Positions 1 through 8,809 of a stretch of 64,000 nucleotides of DNA are shown here, piece by piece. Location of the stretch: the NCBI GenBank assembly GCA_020637395.1, contig JACJWA010000001.1, positions 1,178,001-1,242,000 on the forward strand, written 5' to 3'. The DNA is from Calditrichota bacterium (GTDB taxonomy: Bacteria; Electryoneota; RPQS01). The notes under the pieces are model-generated. The model did not search any database and was not told the origin of the DNA. It saw only the letters and a list, made by a program, of their open reading frames with translations. The stretch's first letter is position 1; each line of letters starts with the position of its first letter. Position numbers and translations under genes: made by a program.

Positions 1-690
1 CCAGACAGCCCGGAGAAGGCCGCGCATCCGAACTCCCGTTTCACGACGCCGGCCTCTCAGTGCCCGTCAATCTCTCCCAAGTGGGAAGATCCCGAAGGTG
101 TGCCGATTTCCGCTATTCTCTTCGGCGGCCGTCGCGCCAAGCTCGTTCCGCTGGTCGTCGAATCCACCAGTTGGGACAACGGTGTCTTGATTGGCGCTTC
201 AATGGGCTCAGAGGCTACTGCGGCGGCAACCGACACGAAGGCGGGTACCATCCGCCACGACCCGATGGCTATGTTACCGTTCTGCGGTTATCATATGGGC
301 GATTACTTCCAGCACTGGATTGACATGGGTAAGAAGGTACCAAATCCGCCAAAGATTTACGGCGTGAACTGGTTCCGCCAAGATGAGAACGGCAAGTTCC
401 TCTGGCCAGGTTTTGGCGACAACGTCCGTGTGTTACAGTGGATTATTGATCGTGTCGAAGGCAAAGCCGGCGCGGTCGAGACTCCGCTCGGAAACATGCC
501 CCGCCCGGATGACCTAAACCGTGAAGGTTTGGACTGTTCGGAAGTTGCGTTAAACACGATTCTAACGGTGGACAAGCCGGCTTGGAAAGCATCATTTGAC
601 GAAACTCGCGAGTACTTCTCGATCTTCGGCGATCGTTTCCCGAAGGCGCTGAATGCTGAGATGGAAGCCCTCGAAAAGCGCTTGAGCTAG
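1..690 (+). CDS. pckG: Phosphoenolpyruvate carboxykinase (GTP), C-terminal part
   Basis: The reading frame is open from the first base of the window, so the gene is cut at its 5' side; about 229 C-terminal residues are visible. PckG interconverts oxaloacetate plus GTP with PEP plus CO2 in the cytosol. Family signatures are PISAILFGGRR, the DPMAMLPFCGY block and the NWFRQDENGKFLWPGFGDN segment, whose aromatic residues form the guanine pocket in GTP-type enzymes. ATP-type PckA lacks these blocks. The gene ends at TAG and is followed 20 bases later by a terminator. It would link C4 acids, for instance from the methylmalonyl-CoA route suggested by the mutase at the far end of the window, to PEP. 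Confidence 0.96.
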   Translation, partial: PDSPEKAAHPNSRFTTPASQCPSISPKWEDPEGVPISAILFGGRRAKLVPLVVESTSWDNGVLIGASMGSEATAAATDTKAGTIRHDPMAMLPFCGYHMGDYFQHWIDMGKKVPNPPKIYGVNWFRQDENGKFLWPGFGDNVRVLQWIIDRVEGKAGAVETPLGNMPRPDDLNREGLDCSEVALNTILTVDKPAWKASFDETREYFSIFGDRFPKALNAEMEALEKRLS

Positions 691-709
691 CTATTTTCCG
701 TAGCAGACA

Positions 710-740
710 GGGCCATCCGTTTAGGCGGGTGGCCCTTTTT
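710..740 (+). terminator. Intrinsic terminator after pckG
   Basis: GGGCCA (710-715) pairs with TGGCCC (730-735), with further G-C pairing inside the stem, and a run of five T follows. It lies 20 bases after the pckG stop codon on the same strand. Confidence 0.85.
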
Positions 741-804
741 CTTGCCAGATTTCAATTTCTTGTACACATAATGTTACTTATGTGACTTTTACGTTTGTAG
801 AAGT

Positions 805-830
805 GCCGGGTGAAAACCCGGCCCTTCTCT
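805..830 (-). terminator. Terminator hairpin downstream of leuS
   Basis: GCCGGGT (805-811) and ACCCGGC (816-822) form a perfect 7-bp stem with a 4-base loop. On the minus strand it follows the leuS stop by about 55 bases and is followed by ACTTCT. On the plus strand it is followed by a pyrimidine-rich CTTCTCT tail, so it may act in both directions between the convergent pckG and leuS genes. Confidence 0.6.
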
Positions 831-878
831 ATTCTGTCATCCTCTGCAAGGACCTATTCAAGCAACCGAGTACGGTGA

Positions 879-3443
879 CTATCCCTTCACCACCAGATTC
901 ACAATCTTGCCCGGTACCACGATCACCTTGGCAAGCTGCTTGCCTTGAAGCTGCGCCTTGACCTTTTCGAGCCCGAGCGCCTGTTTCTCAAGCTCGTCCT
1001 TTGAAGCTCCCGCCGCCGCATCAAACGTTTCACGCAGCTTTCCATTAATCTGCACCGCGATCGTCACCGTATCAGCCTTCGCTTTTTCAGCATCGAACTC
1101 CGGCCAGGATTCATCAAAAATGGAACCCGCGTGCCCGAACACATGCCATAGCTCTTCGGCCATGTGCGGCGCCGACGGCGCGAGCAGTTTGACGAGTGTT
1201 TCGATTACTTCGACTCGTGCCGCGCTCTTTTTCACATCCTTCAAGCCCGCTTCAACCCATCCATAGAGTTCATTTGTCAACTCCATGAGACGTGCGAGTT
1301 GGGTATTGAACGAGAACGCCTGGAGGTCATGCCCGACGGCCTCAATAGTCTGGTGAAGCTTTCGCTCAACATTCCGTGGCACGGCCTCTTGAATCACTTC
1401 GGTAGAACCCGCCACCGCCATCCCCAATCGCCAGACGCGCGCCACAAATCTCTCAATTCCCGAGATCCCGCCTTCCGACCAGTCTCCCCCCTGCGTATAG
1501 TCCCCCGAGAACATCAAATAGCAGCGAAGAACGTCCGAGCCGACACGCTCCAGCACCGGTTCGGGCGCAACCGTGTTGCCCTTCGACTTTGACATGCGCT
1601 CGCCGTTGTTTAGGATGATTCCCTGGTGAATCAGCCGCGTGAACGGCTCTTCGTAGGGAAACCATCCTTCATCCTTGGCAACCTTCGCAAAGAAGCGGCT
1701 GTAAATCAGGTGACCCATCGCGTGCTCCGGTCCGCCAACGTATTGATCGACTGGAAACATGTTCTTCAGATGTTCCCTATCAAACGGCGCGTTGGACAGA
1801 TGCGCGTCGGGATAGCGTAGGTAATACCACGACGAACACACGAACGTATCCATCGTATCCGGATCGCGCTCGGCCGCGCCGCCGCACTGCGGACAGGTCG
1901 TATTGATGAACGACTCCACACTCGCCAGTGGTGATTTTCCCTTAGGCTTGTACTCTTCCACATTCTCAGGCAGCAGTACTGGCAGTTGATCCTCAGGCAC
2001 CGGCACTATCCAGCATTTCTCGCAATGCACCATCGGAATCGGCGCACCCCAGTACCGTTGCCGCGACACTGTCCAATCCCTAAGATGCCAAGTCACGGTA
2101 GGTTCACCCAGCCCAAGTGACTTAAGTTTCTCCCCCACTTTCTTGATCCCATCCTTAGAAGAAAGCCCCGAAAATTCCCCGGAATCGAACATCACTCCAT
2201 ATTCAGTGAATGCTTCGTCCGTCTTCCGACTTCTGGCTTCGGACTTCTGACTTTCTGCCCCAATCACTTCCCTAATCGGCAACGAGTACGTCTTCGCAAA
2301 CGCAAAATCCCGCGTATCATGCGCCGGCACCGCCATCACCGCGCCCGTTCCATACGACCCGATCACATAATCCGCCACCCAAACCGGCACAGAGTCACCG
2401 GTTAACGGATGAATCGCATAAGCCCCGGTAAACACCCCAGTCTTGGGACGACCCTCCATCTGCCGATCAACTTCAGAGAGACTCAAAGCCGCCTGTACAT
2501 ACTCATCAACAGCTCCCCTCTGCTCATCCGTAGTGACGTCTTTCACGCGCGGATGCTCAGGCGCCAAAACCACATAAGTCACCCCAAACAGCGTATCCGC
2601 CCGAGTCGTAAACACTCGAATCTCATTCTGACTTCTGACTTCTGATTTCTGACTTACTCTAAACGAGATCTCCGTCCCTTCCGACTTTCCGATCCAATAC
2701 CGCTGCATGGCCTTGGTTTTCTCCGGCCAGTCAATCGTATCAAGTCCATCGAGCAGTCTCTGGTTATAGTCGGAAATTCGGAAAAACCACTGCCTCATCT
2801 TTCGCCGTTCAACTGGCGTGTCGCAGCGTTCGCAAAGATTATCCGAAGTCACCTGCTCATTGGCCAACACCGTCTGACAGTTCGGGCACCAGTTCACCAG
2901 CGCGTCTTTCTGATAGGCCAGCCCGCGCTTGTACATCAAGAGGAACCACCACTGCGTCCACTTGTAGTACTCGGGCGACGACGTCACGACCTCGTAATCC
3001 CAGTCGTACATCGCGCCGATCTTCTTGAGCTGCTCGCGCATAACTTTGATGTTATTCGCGGTGGACTTCGCCGGATGAATCCCCGTCTTGATCGCATAGT
3101 TCTCAGCAGGCAGCCCAAACGAGTCAAACCCCATCGGTTCGAACACGTCATACCCCTGCATCCGCTTGAACCGCGCATAACTATCCGTCGGCCCAAAGTT
3201 GTACCAGTGCCCCATGTGCAGCTTATCCCCCGAAGGATAAGAGAACATCACCAGCACATAATGCTTAGGACGATCCGACTTCCCCCCCGGTCCTCCAGGG
3301 GGGCTAGGGGGGGTCTTTCCAGAACCCGAGGGCACACGACGCCCCCATTTATAAATCCCGTTTTCCTCCCACCACAACTGCCAGCGGGATTCAACATCAG
3401 CAAACGGGTAAGCCTGTTCGGATATGTGCTTCTTCTCTGCCAT
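879..3443 (-). CDS. leuS: Leucyl-tRNA synthetase
   Basis: This 854-aa class I synthetase charges tRNA-Leu. The HIGH-type motif is HMGH at residues 77-80 within the PSGDKLHMGH context, and the KMSKS motif is MSKSK at 616-620. The CP1 editing domain lies between them, with FTTRADTLFG near residue 280, and a C-terminal anticodon-binding region ends the protein. Length is normal for the family, but three short stretches look foreign: residues about 37-58 (Gly/Pro-rich), 264-273 (SQKSEVRSQN) and 396-407 (ESQKSEARSRKT). They are encoded by repetitive DNA and sit where homologues have short loops. Transcription probably comes from the pcm promoter through the hydrolase gene, which ends 2 bases before this ATG. 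Confidence 0.98.
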   Translation of the reverse strand: MAEKKHISEQAYPFADVESRWQLWWEENGIYKWGRRVPSGSGKTPPSPPGGPGGKSDRPKHYVLVMFSYPSGDKLHMGHWYNFGPTDSYARFKRMQGYDVFEPMGFDSFGLPAENYAIKTGIHPAKSTANNIKVMREQLKKIGAMYDWDYEVVTSSPEYYKWTQWWFLLMYKRGLAYQKDALVNWCPNCQTVLANEQVTSDNLCERCDTPVERRKMRQWFFRISDYNQRLLDGLDTIDWPEKTKAMQRYWIGKSEGTEISFRVSQKSEVRSQNEIRVFTTRADTLFGVTYVVLAPEHPRVKDVTTDEQRGAVDEYVQAALSLSEVDRQMEGRPKTGVFTGAYAIHPLTGDSVPVWVADYVIGSYGTGAVMAVPAHDTRDFAFAKTYSLPIREVIGAESQKSEARSRKTDEAFTEYGVMFDSGEFSGLSSKDGIKKVGEKLKSLGLGEPTVTWHLRDWTVSRQRYWGAPIPMVHCEKCWIVPVPEDQLPVLLPENVEEYKPKGKSPLASVESFINTTCPQCGGAAERDPDTMDTFVCSSWYYLRYPDAHLSNAPFDREHLKNMFPVDQYVGGPEHAMGHLIYSRFFAKVAKDEGWFPYEEPFTRLIHQGIILNNGERMSKSKGNTVAPEPVLERVGSDVLRCYLMFSGDYTQGGDWSEGGISGIERFVARVWRLGMAVAGSTEVIQEAVPRNVERKLHQTIEAVGHDLQAFSFNTQLARLMELTNELYGWVEAGLKDVKKSAARVEVIETLVKLLAPSAPHMAEELWHVFGHAGSIFDESWPEFDAEKAKADTVTIAVQINGKLRETFDAAAGASKDELEKQALGLEKVKAQLQGKQLAKVIVVPGKIVNLVVKG

Positions 3444-3445
3444 CG

Positions 3446-4237
3446 CTATTTCCTGACCTCAGAAGTGTCACCTAACAACATAACAATCTCCCTCACTTCG
3501 TCCCCCATGCATTCCCTCTGCGGCGCATGCCCCACCCCCGCAAACATCACACTCCGCGCACTCCCTCCGACTCCCTTCACAATCCTATCCACCTGTTCCC
3601 CCGATCCATATTCATCCAGCTCCCCCTGCATCACCAACACCGGACAAACAATCTTCGGCAAACAAGAAAACAAATTCCATTCGCGATGCGCAGGATTCAG
3701 CCAAGTCTCATGCCAAACAGAGTAGAGCCGCTCAGTCTTCTCCCCGTGATACTTGCGCAGCCGTTCCAAGAGCCGCGTCTCCCCCGCTGTCGCCACCGTG
3801 TTCTTCACACCCTCAATCGTAATTTCTTCTAACAGCACATGCGCCGCAATCGAAACCACAGAAGCAATTCGCTCAGGAAACAAAGCCGCCGCCACCAGCG
3901 CAATCGATCCCCCGTCACTATGCCCTACTAAAATCGCGCGCCGAACTCCAAGCCGATCCAATATCTCCGGCAACCTCCGCGCATCCTCTTCAAGATAAGA
4001 ACTCGTGCGCAATTCATCTGAAAGCGGCGAAGACACCCCATGTCCCCGCCGATCAAACATCACCACATCCAACCCGGTCGCATCAAAGAGCCGTTCAGGA
4101 AATTCCTTCCAAGTCGCCATACACCCCAGCGCGTCATGCAAAAGCACAATCGCCGGGCCCCCCACCGCATCCCCATGCAGCAACATCTCCGCCGCAAGCG
4201 AGTGATCGCCAAACTCAAGCGTTAGGGAGTGCCGCAC
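3446..4237 (-). CDS. Alpha/beta hydrolase
   Basis: A 263-aa alpha/beta-hydrolase fold protein without a signal peptide. LLHDALGCMATW gives the oxyanion-hole region, and GHSDGG (about residue 106) is the nucleophile elbow with serine as nucleophile. The acid is probably the Asp in GELDEYG, and the His lies in GVGHAPQ near the C-terminus, so the triad is complete. Substrate cannot be read from sequence; lipase, esterase or C-C hydrolase (MhpC-like) are all possible. It overlaps the 3' end of the upstream DedA gene by 23 bases, which suggests translational coupling. Confidence 0.85.
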   Translation of the reverse strand: MRHSLTLEFGDHSLAAEMLLHGDAVGGPAIVLLHDALGCMATWKEFPERLFDATGLDVVMFDRRGHGVSSPLSDELRTSSYLEEDARRLPEILDRLGVRRAILVGHSDGGSIALVAAALFPERIASVVSIAAHVLLEEITIEGVKNTVATAGETRLLERLRKYHGEKTERLYSVWHETWLNPAHREWNLFSCLPKIVCPVLVMQGELDEYGSGEQVDRIVKGVGGSARSVMFAGVGHAPQRECMGDEVREIVMLLGDTSEVRK

Positions 4238-4874
4238 GTCTTTTCTTCAACCAATCCTGCACAAGATGCACCGCCATCGGCAAAACCGAAATCCCGATAA
4301 CCGCAAAGATCACCAGCGAGAAATTCTTCTTCACAAACGGAATGTTTCCGAAATAATATCCCGCCACGACGCACGACGTGATCCATAACAGAGTTCCGAA
4401 CACACTAAACGAAACAAATCGCGCGTAGTTCATCTTCCCGATCCCTGCCACAAACGGCGCGAACGTCCGGAAAATCGGCATGAACCGTGCAATCACAATC
4501 GTCTTCCCGCCGTGCTTGTCGTAGAACGCGTGCGTTTTGTCAATATACTCGCGTTTCACCCACCTCGAGTTAGCATTGTAAACTTTCGGCCCGATGAATC
4601 TCCCGATCCAATAATTAGTCGAATCCCCCAATATCGGGGCAAGATAGAGAATACCCAACAACAACGGAAGCTCAAGCGATCCCAATGCCGCAAACGCACC
4701 AGCCGCAAACAACAGCGAATCCCCCGGCAAAAACGGCGTCACCACCAATCCCGTCTCGCAAAAAATAATCGCGAATAAGATAAAATAGGTGAGAGTTCCG
4801 TAATCCTTAATCACCTCGCCCAAATGAATGTCGAGGTGCAAGAAGATATCTATGATCGTAGCAAGGATTTCCAC
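4215..4874 (-). CDS. DedA family membrane protein (copy 1)
   Basis: A 219-aa multi-pass inner-membrane protein of the DedA/SNARE-associated (VTT) superfamily. Diagnostic features are FLPGDSLLFAAG near residue 48 and ARFMPIFRTFAPFVAG near residue 125, containing the conserved arginine and proline re-entrant segments. Some DedA members act as lipid (undecaprenyl phosphate or phosphatidylethanolamine) flippases; which lipid this one moves is unknown. The next gene upstream (4887-5546) is a paralogue of identical length, so the pair looks like a tandem duplication. Confidence 0.92.
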   Translation of the reverse strand: MEILATIIDIFLHLDIHLGEVIKDYGTLTYFILFAIIFCETGLVVTPFLPGDSLLFAAGAFAALGSLELPLLLGILYLAPILGDSTNYWIGRFIGPKVYNANSRWVKREYIDKTHAFYDKHGGKTIVIARFMPIFRTFAPFVAGIGKMNYARFVSFSVFGTLLWITSCVVAGYYFGNIPFVKKNFSLVIFAVIGISVLPMAVHLVQDWLKKRRAALPNA

Positions 4875-4886
4875 TACAAAGCCCCG

Positions 4887-5546
4887 TTAGTTACTCTTCT
4901 TCCGATCAATGCGTCTCTTCATCAACGCTCGAACAACTCCAATCGCACTCGGCACTACAGTTGCTGTACCCACGATGACAATCGCCAAGACAAAGTTCTT
5001 CCGCACCCAAGGAATCGAACCGAAAAAGTATCCGCCAAACACAAACACGGACACCCAGAGCGCGGATCCGACTAAACTCGCAATCAAAAATCGAGAGTAC
5101 TTCATCTTCGACAATCCCGCAATAAACGGGACAAAGGTTCGAAATGTCGGCACAAAGCGCGACACGAGCACGGCCTTAATCCCGTTCTTCCGATAGAAGG
5201 ACGACGCTTTCCTAAGATAGCCCGGCCGGATCAGCTTCGTCCACTTCACCAACACCTGATGTCCAAGCTTCCGGGAAATCCAGTAGTTTGCGCTGTCTCC
5301 CAACACTGCCGACACGTGAATGCCGACTGCCACTTTGTAGATGTCCAAGTGCCCCGCGCCGGCGAATGTCCCCGCTGCAAACAACAGCGTGTCACCGGGA
5401 AGGAAAGCAGCGACGATCAATCCGGTTTCAGCGAACACCGTCGCAAAGATCAGCAAATACGTCCACGAGCCATAGGCTACCGCAATCTGCTCAAGCCGCG
5501 TGTCCAGGTGCGCCAGTGTGTCGGCAATCTGTGAGAAGATGTTCAT
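4887..5546 (-). CDS. DedA family membrane protein (copy 2)
   Basis: A 219-aa DedA-family membrane protein and tandem paralogue of the gene that follows it. It carries FLPGDTLLFAAGTFAG and SRFVPTFRTFVPFIAG. The frame is open further upstream to 5708, but that extension would be a translation of tRNA-Pro and its terminator. The ATG at 5544-5546 gives the same length as copy 1, so I chose it. The start lies 15 bases after the hairpin that ends tRNA-Pro(CGG). Confidence 0.92.
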   Translation of the reverse strand: MNIFSQIADTLAHLDTRLEQIAVAYGSWTYLLIFATVFAETGLIVAAFLPGDTLLFAAGTFAGAGHLDIYKVAVGIHVSAVLGDSANYWISRKLGHQVLVKWTKLIRPGYLRKASSFYRKNGIKAVLVSRFVPTFRTFVPFIAGLSKMKYSRFLIASLVGSALWVSVFVFGGYFFGSIPWVRKNFVLAIVIVGTATVVPSAIGVVRALMKRRIDRKKSN

Positions 5547-5560
5547 GTATCCTGCGAAAA

Positions 5561-5596
5561 CAACAAAGCCGCACCTGAACCAGGGCGGCTTTGTTG
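5561..5596 (-). terminator. Terminator hairpin after tRNA-Pro(CGG)
   Basis: A perfect 12-base inverted repeat, CAACAAAGCCGC (5561-5572) against GCGGCTTTGTTG (5585-5596). On the minus strand the GC-rich core is followed by TTTGTTGTTTTCG. It lies between the tRNA 3' end (5602) and the DedA start (5546). Readthrough would be needed for the pcm promoter to reach the DedA and leuS genes. Confidence 0.7.
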
Positions 5597-5599
5597 CGT

Positions 5600-5652
<53 letters not shown>

Positions 5653-5675
<23 letters not shown>

Positions 5676-6345
5676 ACATATATTGTCTAGGATCCGCTCC
5701 CGGATCACTAAAACCCTCTCGACCTATCAACGGCACGAACGACACAGTTCCCTTGTCCTGGATCTGCAGTTCTCCGTCAATCTTGTCCGCAACCATCAGC
5801 TTCTGTTCGCGGTCCGCACCCATCGGGAATATCATGCGGCCGCCTTCTTTCAATTGCAGAGACAACGTCTTGGGCAATTGAGGGGCGGAAGCTGTTATCA
5901 ATACTTTGTCAAACGGCGCGTGCTCGGACCAGCCGATGGTACCGTCGCCGTGCTTTACAATCACGTTCGTGTACCCACTTGCCTCAAGTCGCGCGCGAGC
6001 GGTCTTTGCCAACTCGAAGTGCCGTTCGATCGTGAACACCTTTGCGGCAAGCCTGCTCAACACCGCCGCCTGGTACCCCGAGCCTGTGCCGATTTCAAGG
6101 ATCTTGTCCGTGGGACGAACTTGAAGCAACTCAGTCATTCTTGCGACAATGAATGGCTGGCTGATCGTCTGTCCCAATTCGATCGGAAGCGGTGTGTCCT
6201 CGTAGGCGCGATTCTGGAAAGCCTCGTTAACAAACTCGTGGCGTTTTACTGCCGTCATGGCTTCCAAGACCCGGTCGTCTTCTATTCCGCGCCGCCGAAG
6301 CTGCGTCAGAACCATTTCATCTCGGGTTAACTTATAATTTCTCAT
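5653..6345 (-). CDS. pcm: Protein-L-isoaspartate O-methyltransferase
   Basis: A 230-aa cytosolic repair methyltransferase that uses SAM to methylate isoaspartyl residues in damaged proteins. EFVNEAF, the TISQPFIVARM motif and the SAM-binding LEIGTGSGYQAAVL motif (about residues 83-96) are typical. The reading frame ends inside tRNA-Pro(CGG): the last seven residues, SGRSAVR, and the TAG stop are encoded by bases 1-23 of the tRNA and the base before it. A strong promoter lies upstream at 6406-6434. Confidence 0.95.
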
Positions 6346-6405
6346 ATGTTTATGTCCGAGATGCTCCTTCGCCGACTATCTGATGGACGTGCAGGAAAGA
6401 ACCAG

Positions 6406-6434
6406 AATATACGACACCTCAACCGGATTGTCAA
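6406..6434 (-). promoter_or_regulatory. Promoter for pcm, tRNA-Pro and downstream genes
   Basis: Read on the minus strand: -35 TTGACA (6434-6429), 17-base spacer, -10 TATATT (6411-6406). The hexamers are at or near consensus for a housekeeping sigma factor. The site lies about 60 bases upstream of the pcm ATG in the 108-base gap after the methyltransferase gene. Confidence 0.8.
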
Positions 6435-6453
6435 GCTCCCCAAAACGCGAAAG

Positions 6454-7635
6454 TTAGAGCACCTGCGCAATCGCAAATTTCAGGTACTCGGTTTCCGGCA
6501 TGGCAGCCAAGACAGGATGGTCCGGCGCTTGAGAGCCGAATGCCAGAAAACGTACTTTCCTGCGACTCTTGAACGCCGCCTCTTCCAGCGCCCGTCGCCA
6601 ATTCACTCGTGAGATCAATCCCGAGCAGCTGGAGGTGAGCAGCAATCCTCCCGGCCTAACAAGTTTCATACAGCGCGAATTCAAGTCCCTGTAGGCGCGC
6701 AATGCGGCAGTCGCCTTGCTTCGATTCTTTGTCAACGCGGGAGGATCCACACTAACAATATCATACTGCTCGCTGGAGTCCTTCACCCAATCGAATACGT
6801 CCGCTTTCACAAAAGAAGCGCGATCCGCAAACCCGTTCAATGAACAAACCTGCCGCGAAAGTTCGAGTGCGCGTTCAGAACCGTCCACAAAAGTCGCGCT
6901 CTTGACACCTGCTTGCAGAGAGTAGGCGCCAAACGCACCCGAATAGCAAAACAGGTCCAAGAACGTCTCGTCGCCGCGAATGAATTGCTGAATGAGCTTT
7001 CGATTCAGTCTCTGATCCAGAAAGTATCCCGTTTTCTGTCCGCCAATGGGATCACATATAAGCCTGAGCTCGTCCTGCTCAAAAACATGCGCCCCCTCCA
7101 GCACCCCTCGCCGAAGTACCCGTTCTGAAGGAAGTTTTTCGAGCTGCCGCATGGACGAGTCATTTGCGGCCACGATGATGGAAGGACTAAGCCTGTCATT
7201 CAGCCACTCCACAACATCATCTGTCAGCCGATCCATTCCCGCAGTCAGACTCTGGTAAACCACCAAGTCAGAGAAGCGATCTACAATCAAGCCAGGCAAG
7301 CCATCCGCTTCACTGAACACTAGTCTGCAATTCCGGCTGTCGCGCAAGACTCGGCGTCGGAATTCGTGTGCAGCATCCAACCGTCCAAAGATGAATTCCC
7401 GATTCACCTCTACATCCTGCCGCGACAGCACGCGCACTGCAATCAAGCTATGCTTGTTCAGCGTGCCGACACCATAGGATCGCTGCTGCTCATCCGTGAT
7501 CCGAACCAGCGTTCCTGGCTCGTGTTCCTGAAATCCGTCGTGCAACTCATTTGCGAATATCCACAGATGTCCGCCATACACACGCGACTGCGCGCTGCGC
7601 TTCAAAACGACTGTCGGATAGTCAGCTAGTGACAT
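6454..7635 (-). CDS. Class I SAM-dependent rRNA methyltransferase, RlmI-like
   Basis: A 393-aa protein with an N-terminal PUA domain (residues 1-90, starting VVLKRSAQSRVYGGHLWIF), a central linker region and a Rossmann methyltransferase domain from about 190. GGQKTGYFLDQR precedes the SAM-binding segment FLDLFCYSGAFG. VSVDPPALTKNR is the target-base motif and SSCSG carries a conserved cysteine. E. coli RlmI makes m5C1962 in 23S rRNA; I infer the same class of target. It starts 3 bases after the SRAP gene ends, so the two are probably co-transcribed. Confidence 0.88.
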   Translation of the reverse strand: MSLADYPTVVLKRSAQSRVYGGHLWIFANELHDGFQEHEPGTLVRITDEQQRSYGVGTLNKHSLIAVRVLSRQDVEVNREFIFGRLDAAHEFRRRVLRDSRNCRLVFSEADGLPGLIVDRFSDLVVYQSLTAGMDRLTDDVVEWLNDRLSPSIIVAANDSSMRQLEKLPSERVLRRGVLEGAHVFEQDELRLICDPIGGQKTGYFLDQRLNRKLIQQFIRGDETFLDLFCYSGAFGAYSLQAGVKSATFVDGSERALELSRQVCSLNGFADRASFVKADVFDWVKDSSEQYDIVSVDPPALTKNRSKATAALRAYRDLNSRCMKLVRPGGLLLTSSCSGLISRVNWRRALEEAAFKSRRKVRFLAFGSQAPDHPVLAAMPETEYLKFAIAQVL

Positions 7636-7638
7636 GTC

Positions 7639-8268
7639 TCAAAACAACGATGTTTGTGAACTTGATTGAAGCTCGTCAGGTTCCAGCACGATTAATTCGT
7701 TATCAAGCGGCCGCAGTAGTCCGCGAATCTCAGCTAAGGTTGAACTCTCGCTCAGCCAGGTCCTAACATCTTCTGGCCTTAAGATCACGGGCATCCGATC
7801 ATGCACCGCCGCAACCACATCGTTTGCGGCTGTGGTCATCATCACACAACTGGAAATGCTGCGCTCCGAGTCGCGCCACGTGTCCCACAGGGCGGCGAAT
7901 AGGAATTCCTCTTGTGTCGGTCTGAATGTTCGCCGTTTCTTTGCCTTGGTCCACTCATAGAATTCGTCTGCAGGCATCACGCAGCGCCTCGAACGAAACG
8001 CCTCTGAGAATGACCGGAGCTCTTCAACGGACTCAGACCTCGCATTGGTCAGTGGACGATCCGGCGCCTGTTTGGACCACGCCGGAATCAGCCCCCAGCG
8101 CATCTCGAGTTGTTCCACCCGGCCTCCGTTTGTCCGCAAGACCGGCACTTGGTCCGTCGGACGAACGATCTTCCGCGGCCGGTCGTAGTCCAGGTTTCGC
8201 GGTATTCCGAGCAGGTCATGGACGAATGCGCTGCGTGAATAACCGATAGTGCCGTACGCGTTACACAT
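7639..8268 (-). CDS. SRAP domain protein (HMCES/YedK family)
   Basis: A 209-aa SOS-response-associated peptidase-fold protein. The second residue is the catalytic Cys (MCNAYG), exposed after Met removal, as needed for crosslinking to abasic sites in single-stranded DNA. MRWGLIPAW, NARSESV, RRCVMPADEFYEW and the HDRMPVIL active-site histidine block are all present. By family it shields abasic sites at replication forks. It follows tRNA-Pro(GGG) and its terminator. Confidence 0.95.
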   Translation of the reverse strand: MCNAYGTIGYSRSAFVHDLLGIPRNLDYDRPRKIVRPTDQVPVLRTNGGRVEQLEMRWGLIPAWSKQAPDRPLTNARSESVEELRSFSEAFRSRRCVMPADEFYEWTKAKKRRTFRPTQEEFLFAALWDTWRDSERSISSCVMMTTAANDVVAAVHDRMPVILRPEDVRTWLSESSTLAEIRGLLRPLDNELIVLEPDELQSSSQTSLF

Positions 8269-8287
8269 CTCTCACTCTCCTTAACAA

Positions 8288-8316
8288 AAACACACGAGAC
8301 GATGCCCCGTGTGTTT
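8288..8316 (-). terminator. Terminator hairpin after tRNA-Pro(GGG)
   Basis: AAACACACG (8288-8296) and CGTGTGTTT (8308-8316) form a 9-bp stem. On the minus strand the descending arm runs into TTTTTGTTAAGG. It sits between the tRNA and the SRAP gene, in the same arrangement as the hairpin after the other tRNA-Pro. Confidence 0.75.
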
Positions 8317-8320
8317 CTTG

Positions 8321-8372
<52 letters not shown>

Positions 8373-8395
<23 letters not shown>

Positions 8396-8765
8396 ACGAT
8401 CCTAACAATTCAAGTATGCTCTTCAGCTCTTCCTGCACTTCTCGTAACAGCATTCTGCTGGGAGGCGAAGAGGGCTGAGTACTCTCTTCCACGTCCAGCC
8501 CCAGCTCCAATTGCTGCTTGGCTCCGGCTATCGTGAATCTCTTGTTGTGCAGAAGATCGTGAATCTTTGTGATAAGTGCAACGTCATTTTCCGTGTACAG
8601 GCGGTTTCCGCCTCTGCCCTTCTTGGGATGCAGCTTGGGAAACTCGCTTTCCCAATATCGAAGCACATGCTGCTGGACGCCAATCTGATCGGCGACTTCA
8701 CCAATGGAATAGTAGAGCTTCTTGAGCTGCGGAACCCGCGAATCTTTTGCTTCCATAACTGTCAC
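8373..8765 (-). CDS. MerR-family transcriptional regulator
   Basis: A 130-aa protein with an N-terminal MerR winged HTH: YYSIGEVADQIGVQQHVLRYWE, then GRGGNRLYTENDV and an effector/dimerisation helix. There is no cysteine-rich metal site. It resembles the short MerR-like proteins found beside ribosomal or tRNA genes in many phyla. The GTG start at 8765 is preceded by AAAGG at a 5-base spacing; an ATG at 8756 is the alternative. The last residues SGRGAAR and the TAG stop are encoded by the first 23 bases of tRNA-Pro(GGG). Confidence 0.88.
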
Positions 8766-8809
8766 AATGACCTTTGCTCGCGTTTCTTAAGGCCGATGTT
8801 ATTCGACGG

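Noticed and set aside
765..784. CACATAA-TTATGTG inverted repeat resembling a CRP/FNR operator
   Set aside because: It lies between the 3' ends of two convergent genes, so no promoter is there to regulate.
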